Assembly (NCBI GenBank): GCA_964538515.1 | Contig: CAZIEW010000038.1 | Location: forward strand, 1-49,922 | Direction of reading: 5' to 3' | Length of the DNA: 49,922 nucleotides | Origin: CALBZH01 sp964538515 | GTDB taxonomy: Bacteria > Desulfobacterota > Syntrophobacteria > Syntrophobacterales > Syntrophobacteraceae | Shown here: positions 17,001-23,060 of the stretch, in pieces | Position numbering within the stretch: position 1 is the stretch's first letter | How the letters are laid out: each line of letters begins with the position of its first letter | Position numbers and translations under genes: made by a program | The notes under the pieces: generated by a model | What the model saw: only the letters and a program-made list of their open reading frames with translations | Databases searched by the model: none | Told to the model about the DNA's origin: nothing

Positions 17001-18379
17001 CCGGCGCTCCGTGGAAAATCCAAAGAATAGGTAAAGCCTGTGATGTAGGCAGACCCTGAGCTGTCCACGGCAATGCCGTAGCCCAAGTCCTCTTTGGTGC
17101 CGCCCAGGAAGGTTGAGTAGGCCAGCGTTCCATCCGCGTAGAGCTTCGTGAGGAACGCATCCCCGTTGCCGCGGTTTGTGGAATAGAGAGCATCTTTCAA
17201 CGGAAAAGACGGACTTGTGGCACTGGTCTGACCAGTCAGGTAAACATTTCCTGTAGCATCACTTGCAATGGCATAGGCACGACTGTTGTTATTGCCACCG
17301 ATGTAGGTTGTGTGCGCATCTCCGCCCAATGCATCGAACTTCTTAACAAAAATATTGTAGTTGGTCGTTGTCAACGTGCCAAGGCGGATGGCGCCCGTGG
17401 CGGAGAGACTCTGCGAGGTCGACCAGGTATACCCGGCCATGTAGGCGCATCCCGCACTGTCGACGTCGATGGCCATGGCATAGTCTTCCCCGGCTCCACC
17501 CAGCTCCAAGTAATCCGCATACATGATGACAGGGTCTATGACGACGGGCAGGCTTCGATCGTAGCTCCCGATATCGAAGCCATAAACCATCTCGTCGGGT
17601 TGTGCTGAAGCCAGATTCCGCATTCCATTGCGAGACGGTGTCGCCTCGGGCCCCTCTACCCGGAACCCCCCGTCGACGCTCACTCGGTCTCCGTTGACGA
17701 CCTGGTAGACCTTTGGCTTCTTTTGAACGAGGGTTGCTCCTCCCTTGAGGTTGATGACCAGATCGCCCTCTTCGGTGAGCTCAAAATAGTCCACGCCCGA
17801 GCAGGACATCCTGATCTGAGACGGGTCCTGACCCGGCTTCACGATCAGATCGTATTCGAGCTGGCGATCCTGACCATAGAACTTAAGGTCCAATCCGTCC
17901 TGAGCTCCGTGGTAGCTCACCGCCCCGTACGTTGGAATGCCGGTTCTCCAACGCTGCTGGTCGTTGCCCATGTACCAGTTCACTTTCGCCTGGCGCAGAT
18001 CCTCCGGGGCTATCTCGGCTTGCGGGAGCATGTTGACCGGGGCGAGCCGAATGATCTGTGTCTCGATCGAATGGGACTCGGTGCGCGAGGGGTTAAAGGG
18101 GTCAAAGAGGGGATCGCCTCCAAGCTTGCCCTTGGCTATCGCCAGGTAAACACCGTCGTCGGTGAAATAGATCTCCTGCTTCGCGTTCTTCGCATAATAC
18201 TTGATATGCTCGCCCAATTGCCCCTGGTTCGGAATAAAATGCAGCGGAGCCAGACCACGGGGCTGGAGCACGTGGCTCAGTTCCCTGTCTTCAACGATCT
18301 GCCCGGAATAGCCATAAGGGATTCCGGCGACCAGGATGCTCATGAGGAACACGAGTACTGCCACTCTGTTTGTTTTCAT
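11078..18379 (-). CDS. Giant secreted SBBP-propeller / PKD / Kre9-like repeat protein
   Basis: A predicted secreted protein of about 2433 residues. The ATG at 18379 is chosen because AAGGAG precedes it and it opens a clean Sec signal peptide; the frame itself stays open 43 codons further. Residues about 40-280 form the domain that usually precedes SBBP repeats (HFIPNQGQLG). Residues about 284-730 hold seven SBBP repeats, consistent with one seven-bladed propeller. Three Kre9/KNH-like Ig modules start with variants of SPNGGE near residues 735, 1417 and 2337. Seven PKD domains (WxFGDG motif, HxY core) lie between the first and second, ten between the second and third. There is no C-terminal anchor or sorting signal. 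A role as surface or pilus-associated adhesin is inference; the partner is unknown. A bidirectional terminator follows. Confidence 0.85.
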   Translation of the reverse strand: MKTNRVAVLVFLMSILVAGIPYGYSGQIVEDRELSHVLQPRGLAPLHFIPNQGQLGEHIKYYAKNAKQEIYFTDDGVYLAIAKGKLGGDPLFDPFNPSRTESHSIETQIIRLAPVNMLPQAEIAPEDLRQAKVNWYMGNDQQRWRTGIPTYGAVSYHGAQDGLDLKFYGQDRQLEYDLIVKPGQDPSQIRMSCSGVDYFELTEEGDLVINLKGGATLVQKKPKVYQVVNGDRVSVDGGFRVEGPEATPSRNGMRNLASAQPDEMVYGFDIGSYDRSLPVVIDPVIMYADYLELGGAGEDYAMAIDVDSAGCAYMAGYTWSTSQSLSATGAIRLGTLTTTNYNIFVKKFDALGGDAHTTYIGGNNNSRAYAIASDATGNVYLTGQTSATSPSFPLKDALYSTNRGNGDAFLTKLYADGTLAYSTFLGGTKEDLGYGIAVDSSGSAYITGFTYSLDFPRSAGAFCTTHSSGAMDAFITKINTVTKTLAYSTLLGRENSNSGTAIAVDSSGSAYVTGWTYSSDFPVSTTPFQSIYRGMQDAFVLKLNATGSALTYSTFLGGTGADVGMGIAVDSSGNAYVTGKTDSADFPLGGDRSLFGSTKRALTDGFVAKLNSTGSALAYSLFLGGNDVDIPHGIRVNAAGEAFVVGETASGNFPMLNAFQGEKDSYRAAFVTKLNAAGSNALFSSYYLGNSGNDIGTGIALDKSPTATGVYFTGYTTTADLYSNAFAVKLDDVNTPSVTIVSPNGGESIPAGTNKTIRWSYIGAPDTTVTIELLRDAEVVATLATAYTIGTGGNGYFAWTVPCDQESGSNYKIQVTTTNGTYSDQSDQAFTISEAIPSPDFTANGVDVSQSQVAVAAGDEIQFQDASSCGAPVYRAWDFGDGETSDAKDPKHTYKKDGQYDVSLTLTGPGWERTKYRWGYIQVNVPNPIFSASDDPAGVNKEVTFTNTSTGTVTSWLWDFGDSTTSTEKNPKHTFTNAGTYTVRLTATGPSGSRFKEISLQVVDPPVADFSASPAPAAVGDDIQFTDASTGYISSRSWSFGDSATSTDTSPKHTYTTYPSGGNYDVTLTVTNPAGSHSVTKTVDVGLPNPDFTTTPASPVGVHKPVTFTGTATGRDLSTWKWEFGDGDFVEYLNSDANHATPPPHTYTTTGDKNVTLTVTGASGSRSKTKTIKVAGPPVAEFSAAPTVVATGDQVQFTDASQDVVTSWEWQFGDGGTSTEQNPKHAYATNGTYTVTLTVHGPGGDDTIIKDHYIDVSVPNPDFVATPTTVVVDHEVSFTDQSTGNIETRSWQFGDGGTSSAQNPVHVYTTPGTYSVSLEASGPTGSRSITKTAYIKVVEVPVAAFTAAPNPVAMGAAVQFTDASTGEITSWLWNFGDGRTSTEQNPQHAFSAVGNYTVTLTVTGPGGAHSTTQDITVTLPTITVISPNGGEAFHAGDNVTIQWNYAGSVGTKVKIELFKAGVRVATVTLGTPVGSDGTGSYNYVIPVQRTPGTDYQIKVTSTTVATYQDASDSNFTITGPPPVAAFRGLPLSGNPPLSVKFSNTTTGTVNTWEWDFGGGATSPSKTPTYAFGPGVHTVKLTATGPGGSDVEEKTDYIKVNPAADFTADIKEGYEALTVHFTDNSNGGNREITSWLWNFGDGGTSTEQNPTHVYTTPGKYNVTLKVTNEIGSGQTVKSAFITVLLANFTATPTNGSAPLNVSFMDKSDGSPNEWTWDFGDESEPSHLQNPTHTYETPGVYTVTLTVKGPKGTGTETKTNYITLKPDANFSASSTTGYAPFSVSFSDTSIGEITSWAWTFGDGGSSTDKNPTHTYTAPGTYTVTLSVYGPGGSDVETKTNHITIYKTDFSATPVTGIGTLTTAFTDLSTGSPTAWEWDFGDGTPTVTEKNPTHPYATNGVYTVTLKVWNSNGTGQVTKTNYISVAPDANFNASATVGRTPLTVNFTDASVGTVTSYAWNFGDGSTSTDQNPSHVYTTAGTYTVTLTASGPGGSNVETKTSYITVYKTDFSATPLTGTGTLTTTFTDLSTGSPTSWDWDFGDGTTLSGVKNPTHTYSSGGPYTVTLTVGGPYGAGVKVKSNYITVYYTVPVANFTASTTSGPSLLDVSFTNSSTGIIDTWLWDFGDGATSTDQNPTHQYSTPGVYTVKLTATGPGGTNTKTRSSYITVTTPMANFAASTATSGPSVLEVNFNDSSTGTISTRTWNFGDGTTLETSDLSVSHSYSTPGTYTVGLTVSGPGGSNTMTRTGYVVVTAPVANFAAAATSGTAPMTVNFTDSSTGTIETRTWSFGDGATLDTTDLNVQHTYVNPGTYTVTLTVSGPGGTNTKTRSSYIVVSSPITVTYPNTAVTWTRPCTKTITWTYSGDPAVVGPNVTVEILKSGVPIAADTKIVPITDGSCSINITSTHATGTSKFKVRVTSTSNANYTDQSNSYFTIN
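11375..13826 (-). repeat. Coding array of ten PKD domains (PKD 8-17)
   Basis: Tandem units of roughly 240-250 bases, each coding for one 80-residue PKD domain. Domains 11-12 and 13-14 look like a duplicated pair: 12 and 14 share the openings KTDFSATP and GTLTT followed by FTDLSTGSP, while 11 and 13 both begin PDANF and end in ETKT. Confidence 0.8.
14135..15872 (-). repeat. Coding array of seven PKD domains (PKD 1-7)
   Basis: Tandem units of about 240-260 bases coding for PKD domains 1-7, bounded by Kre9-like modules on both sides. They are more diverged from one another than domains 8-17; domain 1 has a cysteine and domain 4 carries a longer loop after its GDGD motif. Confidence 0.75.
16180..17530 (-). 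repeat. Seven SBBP (beta-propeller) repeats
   Basis: Each unit codes for a pattern like YSTFLGG, then GIAVDSSG, then AYVTGxT. I count seven copies from about residue 284 to 730 of the giant protein. Seven is the usual blade number of a closed propeller. Confidence 0.75.
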
Positions 18380-18877
18380 TCCTTGCTCCTTAGTGTTGGC
18401 CATACAACCATGCCCATGACCAAGCTCGGCCTCTGAGCACATCCTGATCCGTGCGCTGTTCAACGCTGCACGCTCGGGCAGGTCCAGGCACTGGAAAAGA
18501 CCACTCACAGCGATCTATTGCTCGTCCGTGACGGGGACTCCTACAGCACAACCTTTCTCGGCAGCTTGCCCGGATTACTTAAGAGAAATAGCGATGCCCA
18601 TATGAGTCATTCCGCCTCTTGCACAGACTGCCGGATCGCTTGCTCTTCCCCTCCAAAATCGTCTTCAGAAACCGAGCATGATGTCCGATAGGCTCTGTGG
18701 AATCCCACGCAGAGTTGCCTGATCCCCTGCGGATTGAAATGAGCCGGTGGGAAGTCTATCACCATGATGGATGGCTCCGTGAGCTCATCCATTCAAATCG
18801 CTTGGCCGGATTTGAGTCTATCTGGAGGCAATTCCAGGCTAATTCTTCATCCGAAGACACCTACTCAGGATAAAGAA
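18380..18877. other. 498-base divergent intergenic region
   Basis: This gap separates the giant minus-strand gene from the pilin operon and must hold both promoters. One sigma-70-like candidate for the pilin is listed separately. I looked for a sigma-54 GG-N10-GC element and a cyclic-di-GMP riboswitch fold and found neither convincingly. A short minus-strand frame (18607-18792) has no support as a gene. Confidence 0.5.
18734..18762 (+). promoter_or_regulatory. Candidate promoter for the pilin operon
   Basis: TTGAAA (18734-18739) and TATCAC (18757-18762) lie 17 bases apart, about 115 bases before the pilin ATG. Judged by eye; only moderate agreement at the -10 element. Confidence 0.3.
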
Positions 18878-19381
18878 ATGAGACAGACAGATCACAATGA
18901 AGCATCAATTTGTTCCATTGAAAACGGCTTCACGTTGGTAGAGCTCATGATTGTTGTTGCGATACTTGCCATCTTAAGCTCCGTAGCGATTCCTTCCTAT
19001 GTAAATTACATGAACAGGGCAAAACAAACAGAAGCGGTTATGGCTTTAATGAATGCCAAGATGGAGCAGGAGTTGTTTTACGAAGACAATAGTTTTAGAT
19101 ATGCTGGAACGATTGCATGTCTTCCGTCATTTGCTTCGTTTGCGAATTCAACATGTACTAGAGATTGTGGATCATGTTTGGCAACAACATACAGAACGGC
19201 TAGCGGATATAAATTATCAGTGCAATTTGCTTCTAATAATGCGTTTAGGATATTAGCGGAAAAGAAGTTATATGCAAACGCGGCAACTGATGTCATTTCC
19301 TTGTCATCAGATACAGGGAAGCCTGTTGTAATTAACGACAGTGCGATTGGATTTTCTATATTTAAGTGGTTATTTCAGTAG
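18878..19381 (+). CDS. Type IV major-pilin-like prepilin
   Basis: A 167-residue type IV prepilin. The leader ends in Gly17, followed by the cleavage motif FTLVELMIVVAILAIL with the conserved Glu at mature position 5 and a hydrophobic helix for assembly in the inner membrane. The ATG at 18878 is preferred because AGGA lies seven bases upstream; the frame remains open 38 codons further but that extension is not leader-like. The globular part has four cysteines (IACL, NSTC, RDCG, SCLA), more than a single D-region disulfide needs. Its DNA is visibly more AT-rich than the genes on both sides, suggesting recent acquisition or antigenic replacement. It heads the minor-pilin operon. Confidence 0.88.
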   Translation: MRQTDHNEASICSIENGFTLVELMIVVAILAILSSVAIPSYVNYMNRAKQTEAVMALMNAKMEQELFYEDNSFRYAGTIACLPSFASFANSTCTRDCGSCLATTYRTASGYKLSVQFASNNAFRILAEKKLYANAATDVISLSSDTGKPVVINDSAIGFSIFKWLFQ

Positions 19382-19441
19382 CTGCTTGTTTTTATATGCA
19401 CTGGTTTCAATGGATTCCGTAACGACAGGGGCCAACCTAGG

Positions 19442-20236
19442 ATGCAAATCATGAATCGATCACGAAACACTATTTTGTGCTTATTGGGGGCGGGGCTGAT
19501 TCTGTCGAGCTGCTCGTCGAACGAGTCCCCTGGGCTCTCATCCAAGGAGCCGCTTCGCAAAGATGTTGTGGCCGAGGAGGGGTCTGCCCGGGTGCGGTCG
19601 TCGTCGAAGGCCACAGCCTCGCAGGCCGATCAGTCTGTTGCCGGAGGAGCCACTTCATCATCCGGGGAGCAGATCGAGAAGCCCAAGGTCATTGAGGCTG
19701 TGGCGATTGAGCCGTCTTCTCCCGTCACAGGGGACCAGCTCAAGGCAACGGTCACTTTGGATGCGTCGGCCCAGTCCGCTTCGGAGCTTCTGTACCGTTG
19801 GAAAAAGAATGGTCAGACGGTCCAGGAATCCTCCTCGGAGGTTTTTGCCGGTGAAATCAAACGAGGCGACATGATCGAGGTTGAGGTGATGGCTTCGCAT
19901 GGCACCGGTGAATCGTCCGGCGGCGTGTCCAACTACACCATGGTGGGAAATGCTCCTCCTGCCATAAGACTTGCCGGACAGACAATCGGCAGTGAAGGAG
20001 CTTATCAGGCCAAGGTGGAGAGCTCGGACCCGGAAGGTGACAATTTTGATCTGTCGATCAAGGAAGGCCCTCCCGGGCTGACCATCGACAACGGCGGCAA
20101 CATCCGCTGGGCTATGGATGCGAAAACCGAGGGTGTCTTCTCGGTTGCCGTGTCTGCTCGCGACATCCATGGTGCGGAGACTGCGCTAACTTACCAGATC
20201 AGAATCCATAGAGAACCGAATGGAAAGGCTTCTTGA
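19442..20236 (+). CDS. Lipoprotein with Ig-like domains in the pilin operon
   Basis: A predicted lipoprotein of 264 residues. A hydrophobic signal ends in the lipobox LSSC, so Cys24 would be acylated. A Ser/Ala-rich low-complexity linker (about residues 27-78) follows, then an Ig-like module (80-165) and a putative-Ig (He_PIG-like) module with the motif GPPGLTIDNGG. An alternative ATG at 19451 has a better-spaced AGGA and gives the same signal peptide. The gene overlaps fimT by one base, so the two are translationally coupled. I know of no named homologue. An envelope role supporting the pilus or the giant adhesin is inferred from position only. Confidence 0.75.
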   Translation: MQIMNRSRNTILCLLGAGLILSSCSSNESPGLSSKEPLRKDVVAEEGSARVRSSSKATASQADQSVAGGATSSSGEQIEKPKVIEAVAIEPSSPVTGDQLKATVTLDASAQSASELLYRWKKNGQTVQESSSEVFAGEIKRGDMIEVEVMASHGTGESSGGVSNYTMVGNAPPAIRLAGQTIGSEGAYQAKVESSDPEGDNFDLSIKEGPPGLTIDNGGNIRWAMDAKTEGVFSVAVSARDIHGAETALTYQIRIHREPNGKAS

Positions 20237-20745
20237 TGAAAAGGCTGGCGTCAGGTCCACTACGTAACGCTGCAGGATTCACCCTCACGGAAATCCTTGT
20301 CGTCATTGCCTTGGTCATCATACTGACAGGGTTCGGTTATTCGGGATTTTCCGGCTGGCAGAAAAAGGAACGGGTTCGCTCCCTGGCATACGATTTTGCG
20401 GGTCAATTGCGTGAGTCTCGCATGCACGCCATCGAGCAGAACACGAGCCAGACGTTCCAGTTTTCCGCGAATCAGTACACCATTTTCACCGACACGAACG
20501 GTGACTCGATTCTGGACAGCACTGAAAACATCGTCCGCCAGGTGACCGTTGATCAAGAGGACAAGGGCATTGCACTGACAACGACGCCCAACGATTTCTC
20601 GTTGAGGTTCGACAGAAAGGGAATGCCGAGAAACTCGAGTGGCGGATTCGGCGCGGGTCGGATTCATTTCGCAAACGAAGACGGTTACTACGTTGACGTC
20701 GTGATCTCTTCATTGGGGAGTATACGCATTGAGGAAGCAAGCTGA
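20236..20745 (+). CDS. fimT: GspH/FimT-family minor pseudopilin
   Basis: A 169-residue minor pilin with prepilin site GFTLTEILVVIALVII; the Glu at mature position 5 is present. A FimT/GspH domain follows, expected to act in pilus priming and, in some species, DNA binding. The loop from Asp86 to Glu97 has Asp, Asn, Asp, Asp and Glu at positions 1, 3, 5, 9 and 12, the pattern of a calcium-binding EF-hand loop. The ATG at 20236 overlaps the preceding stop as TGATG. The downstream pilV start lies inside this gene's 3' end. Confidence 0.87.
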   Translation: MKRLASGPLRNAAGFTLTEILVVIALVIILTGFGYSGFSGWQKKERVRSLAYDFAGQLRESRMHAIEQNTSQTFQFSANQYTIFTDTNGDSILDSTENIVRQVTVDQEDKGIALTTTPNDFSLRFDRKGMPRNSSGGFGAGRIHFANEDGYYVDVVISSLGSIRIEEAS

Positions 20746-21151
20746 CTCGAAGGGGTTCACCCTGATTGAAGTCCTGGTCTCGCTGTGCGCCATGGCGTTC
20801 GCCTTCGTGGCTCTCTGGGCATTGCACCTTTCCTCCCTCAAGGTGGATTCGAAGACAAACCACGAAGCGCAAGCGATCTTTCTTGGAAACCAGTTGATCG
20901 AGGAGATGCGGGCGACTGCGAGCGCAGACTTCTCCAAGCTGGCGATCAACAGCAACACCTTCAGAGCCTCAGCCACCGTGAAGGCCATCTACACTCAGGA
21001 GCTGGAAATTAAGAACGTGACTCCATGGAAGAAGGATGTCTTTGTCAGGTTTTCGTGGCCCGAGAAGGTGAAGCTCGGTGATGGCAGCTCGTCCTCTCAA
21101 TCACGCAAAGTAGAGCTTGCAACAACCCTGACCAATCTGGAGTTGAATTGA
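20729..21151 (+). CDS. pilV: PilV-like minor pilin (TTG start)
   Basis: A 140-residue minor pilin with an eight-residue leader and cleavage site GFTLIEVLVSL. The only sensible start is TTG at 20729, supported by GGGGAG at 20715-20720, eight bases upstream. It overlaps fimT by 17 bases and ends in a TGATG overlap with pilW. Order and N-terminal type match the fimT-pilV-pilW-pilX series of type IVa pilus systems. Such minor pilins initiate assembly and present the tip adhesin. The globular part is too short and diverged to say more. Confidence 0.84.
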   Translation: MRKQADSKGFTLIEVLVSLCAMAFAFVALWALHLSSLKVDSKTNHEAQAIFLGNQLIEEMRATASADFSKLAINSNTFRASATVKAIYTQELEIKNVTPWKKDVFVRFSWPEKVKLGDGSSSSQSRKVELATTLTNLELN

Positions 21152-22173
21152 TGTCCGGAATCGACGTTTCTGGTCGGACAGGTGGTCGATGGTGGAAATC
21201 CGACGGACTCACGTTGGTGGAGTTGTTGGTTGCCATCGGGGTTACCTCCATCATCGCAACATTGAGCATCGGAATCTTTGTCAGCCAGCTTTCTCACTAC
21301 GAGCGGGGCAAGAGTGTCAAACAGACACAGGAATCGGGCCAGAGAGTGATCGAGCTTCTCAAGTCGGACTTGATGCAGGCGGGATGGTCGGTAGCACCGG
21401 ATATGGCCTTCTACTTCAAAGACGGCGGCTCGACTGAAAGCGACATGGTCTACATTAGCGACGCAAGCATCATCAACCTTGCCGTGCCTGCGGAGCGGCG
21501 CCTCATGCTGCTCAAGGATTGCCCGGGTGGCCAGCCCATCACCTCGGGCAACAACACCTCCTCGCCGCGCATTGAAACCGTCGATATCGACGGCGATGGG
21601 CAGGTTGACTTCAGCGACGACATCTCGGAGTACGTCATCTCCAATTCCACCGATACCTCGCAGAAGATCGCAAGAATCACGGGTGTCAGCGGCAACCAGC
21701 TTAGCCTCAGCAATCCGATCGGCGGCACTTTTTTGGCTCCCGCTGTTTTCTACTGTGCCGACAATGGCAGCAACAGCGATTGTCATCCGAGCGGCAGCGA
21801 AGAGAACGTGCTGAGGAGGAGCGATCGAACGTTGACCGGACGCTCCGCCATCGCGGAAAACGTCGTCGACATGCAGGTCGCCTACATGGTTGGCAACGAC
21901 TGGTATGGTGCGGCGGGCTGCAACGGAGCAGGCACGGGCTCCGGCATGTGCACCTACAGTCCGTTCGATTCGAAGCAGATCCGGTTGATTCGGGTGAGCG
22001 TGGTCACCAAAGGGACCGCGCTTCAGCCCGATCGGATTCACGACCCTCAGTATTGCCGGCCCGCGGTGGAGAACCGACCGGCGGCTGCTACTGGCTCAAA
22101 CGAATGTGGCTATGTTTATCGGACGTACACGACTACCTTTCAGCCCCGAAATGCTGGACCACTTTACAAATAG
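21151..22173 (+). CDS. pilW: PilW-like minor pilin
   Basis: A 340-residue PilW-type minor pilin with cleavage site GLTLVELLVAIG (Leu rather than Phe at mature position 1, tolerated in the family) and Glu at position 5. Asp145-Asp156 reads DIDGDGQVDFSD, a near-perfect EF-hand or dockerin-like calcium loop. The C-terminal half has several cysteines, consistent with disulfides outside the membrane. The ATG at 21151 overlaps the pilV stop. It is expected to sit in the tip-priming complex with FimT, PilV and PilX. Confidence 0.86.
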   Translation: MSGIDVSGRTGGRWWKSDGLTLVELLVAIGVTSIIATLSIGIFVSQLSHYERGKSVKQTQESGQRVIELLKSDLMQAGWSVAPDMAFYFKDGGSTESDMVYISDASIINLAVPAERRLMLLKDCPGGQPITSGNNTSSPRIETVDIDGDGQVDFSDDISEYVISNSTDTSQKIARITGVSGNQLSLSNPIGGTFLAPAVFYCADNGSNSDCHPSGSEENVLRRSDRTLTGRSAIAENVVDMQVAYMVGNDWYGAAGCNGAGTGSGMCTYSPFDSKQIRLIRVSVVTKGTALQPDRIHDPQYCRPAVENRPAAATGSNECGYVYRTYTTTFQPRNAGPLYK

Positions 22174-22188
22174 ACTGAGGCAGCCCTG

Positions 22189-22758
22189 ATGAAGAGCAGA
22201 CAACACCGGACCTGTTCGCCGTACGCGGCCCCATTGGCTTCCGAAAAGGGCCTTGCGATGGTGCTGGCAATCACCCTTGTCGGATTATTGTCTTCTTTTG
22301 GCATATACCTGATCCTTCAGAGCGGAGCAGAGCTTCGCATGACAAAGGCTCTGGCGAGACATGAAGCTGCAGTGAGCTGTGCTGAAGCGGGTGTGCAGGT
22401 GGGACTGCGATGCATTCGCTCATCGCCTCCCTCACCCACGTTCAACGAGCTGTCAGGTACGGCTTCCGGTAACATCATGGCTATCAGCGAAGGTCTTCCA
22501 AGCTACATGGGGACGAAGTCCTACCCAGAAAACCCGCCGTCGACGTGGACCGCTCCCCTTGGGACGGTCACCTCGAGGATTGACTACATCGGCTACAAGA
22601 CCACGCCCCCTGCCGGCTGGATGTTGAATTGGCAGGGATACTCTTCGTTCCATGGGGTCTTTTTCAGGCCTGTGGGAAACGCAAGCATTCCTCTCGCAAC
22701 CTCGCAGGAATTCGCGAACTCCGTGTTGAGCACCCTGACCTTACGAGTGAGTCGATAA
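22189..22758 (+). CDS. pilX: PilX-like minor pilin
   Basis: A 189-residue protein with a basic leader and the site EKGLAMVLAITLVGLL. Mature position 5 is Leu instead of Glu, which is normal for PilX N-terminal domains and GspK-like tip subunits. GAGG lies about nine bases before the ATG, and pilW ends 15 bases upstream. In known systems pilX is followed by pilY1, but here a hairpin follows and the next gene is an ion antiporter. Confidence 0.82.
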   Translation: MKSRQHRTCSPYAAPLASEKGLAMVLAITLVGLLSSFGIYLILQSGAELRMTKALARHEAAVSCAEAGVQVGLRCIRSSPPSPTFNELSGTASGNIMAISEGLPSYMGTKSYPENPPSTWTAPLGTVTSRIDYIGYKTTPPAGWMLNWQGYSSFHGVFFRPVGNASIPLATSQEFANSVLSTLTLRVSR

Positions 22759-22763
22759 CCGGG

Positions 22764-22798
22764 GCAGCAGGTGCGGAGCTTTGTTCCGCGCCTGCTGC
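22764..22798 (+). terminator. Hairpin at the end of the minor-pilin operon
   Basis: A 14-bp stem with one G-U pair (22764-22777 with 22785-22798) and a 7-nt loop begins five bases after the pilX stop. No T-tract follows, so it may be a Rho-assisted end or a 3' stability element rather than an intrinsic terminator. Confidence 0.5.
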
Positions 22799-23060
22799 AC
22801 GCGACCATTCCCTCGGGGGCTCAGCTTCCTGGCGCTCTGCCCTTGATCGCCCAAAGTCATGGTCCATGAGAAGTGTCCCCGGGCCTTCCGCTTTCTCGGC
22901 ATCCGTCAGCACGTCGTATCCAATCCCTGATCCCAGGTGATGATGACAATCATTCTGGACTCTCCCTGACCTTCAATGAGGCCCGTCTGTTGCATGATGC
23001 GGCTTCGACCTGCTATCTTCTACGGGTAACATCGGTTGAAACTCAGCTATAGAGGAATTC
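22799..23060. other. Intergenic region before the antiporter gene
   Basis: No gene is evident between the pilX hairpin and the antiporter. A promoter candidate near the right end is listed separately. Confidence 0.4.
22990..23019 (+). promoter_or_regulatory. Candidate promoter for the antiporter gene
   Basis: TTGCAT (22990-22995) and TATCTT (23014-23019) with an 18-base spacer, about 42 bases before the ATG. By-eye match. Confidence 0.35.

Noticed and set aside
18380..18877. Cyclic-di-GMP riboswitch or sigma-54 promoter before the pilin or giant gene
   Set aside because: I could not match the riboswitch core or a GG-N10-GC element on either strand.
22189..22758. Loss of the mature Glu5 in PilX as a defect
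   Set aside because: PilX and GspK-type proteins commonly lack this residue, so it is normal for the family.
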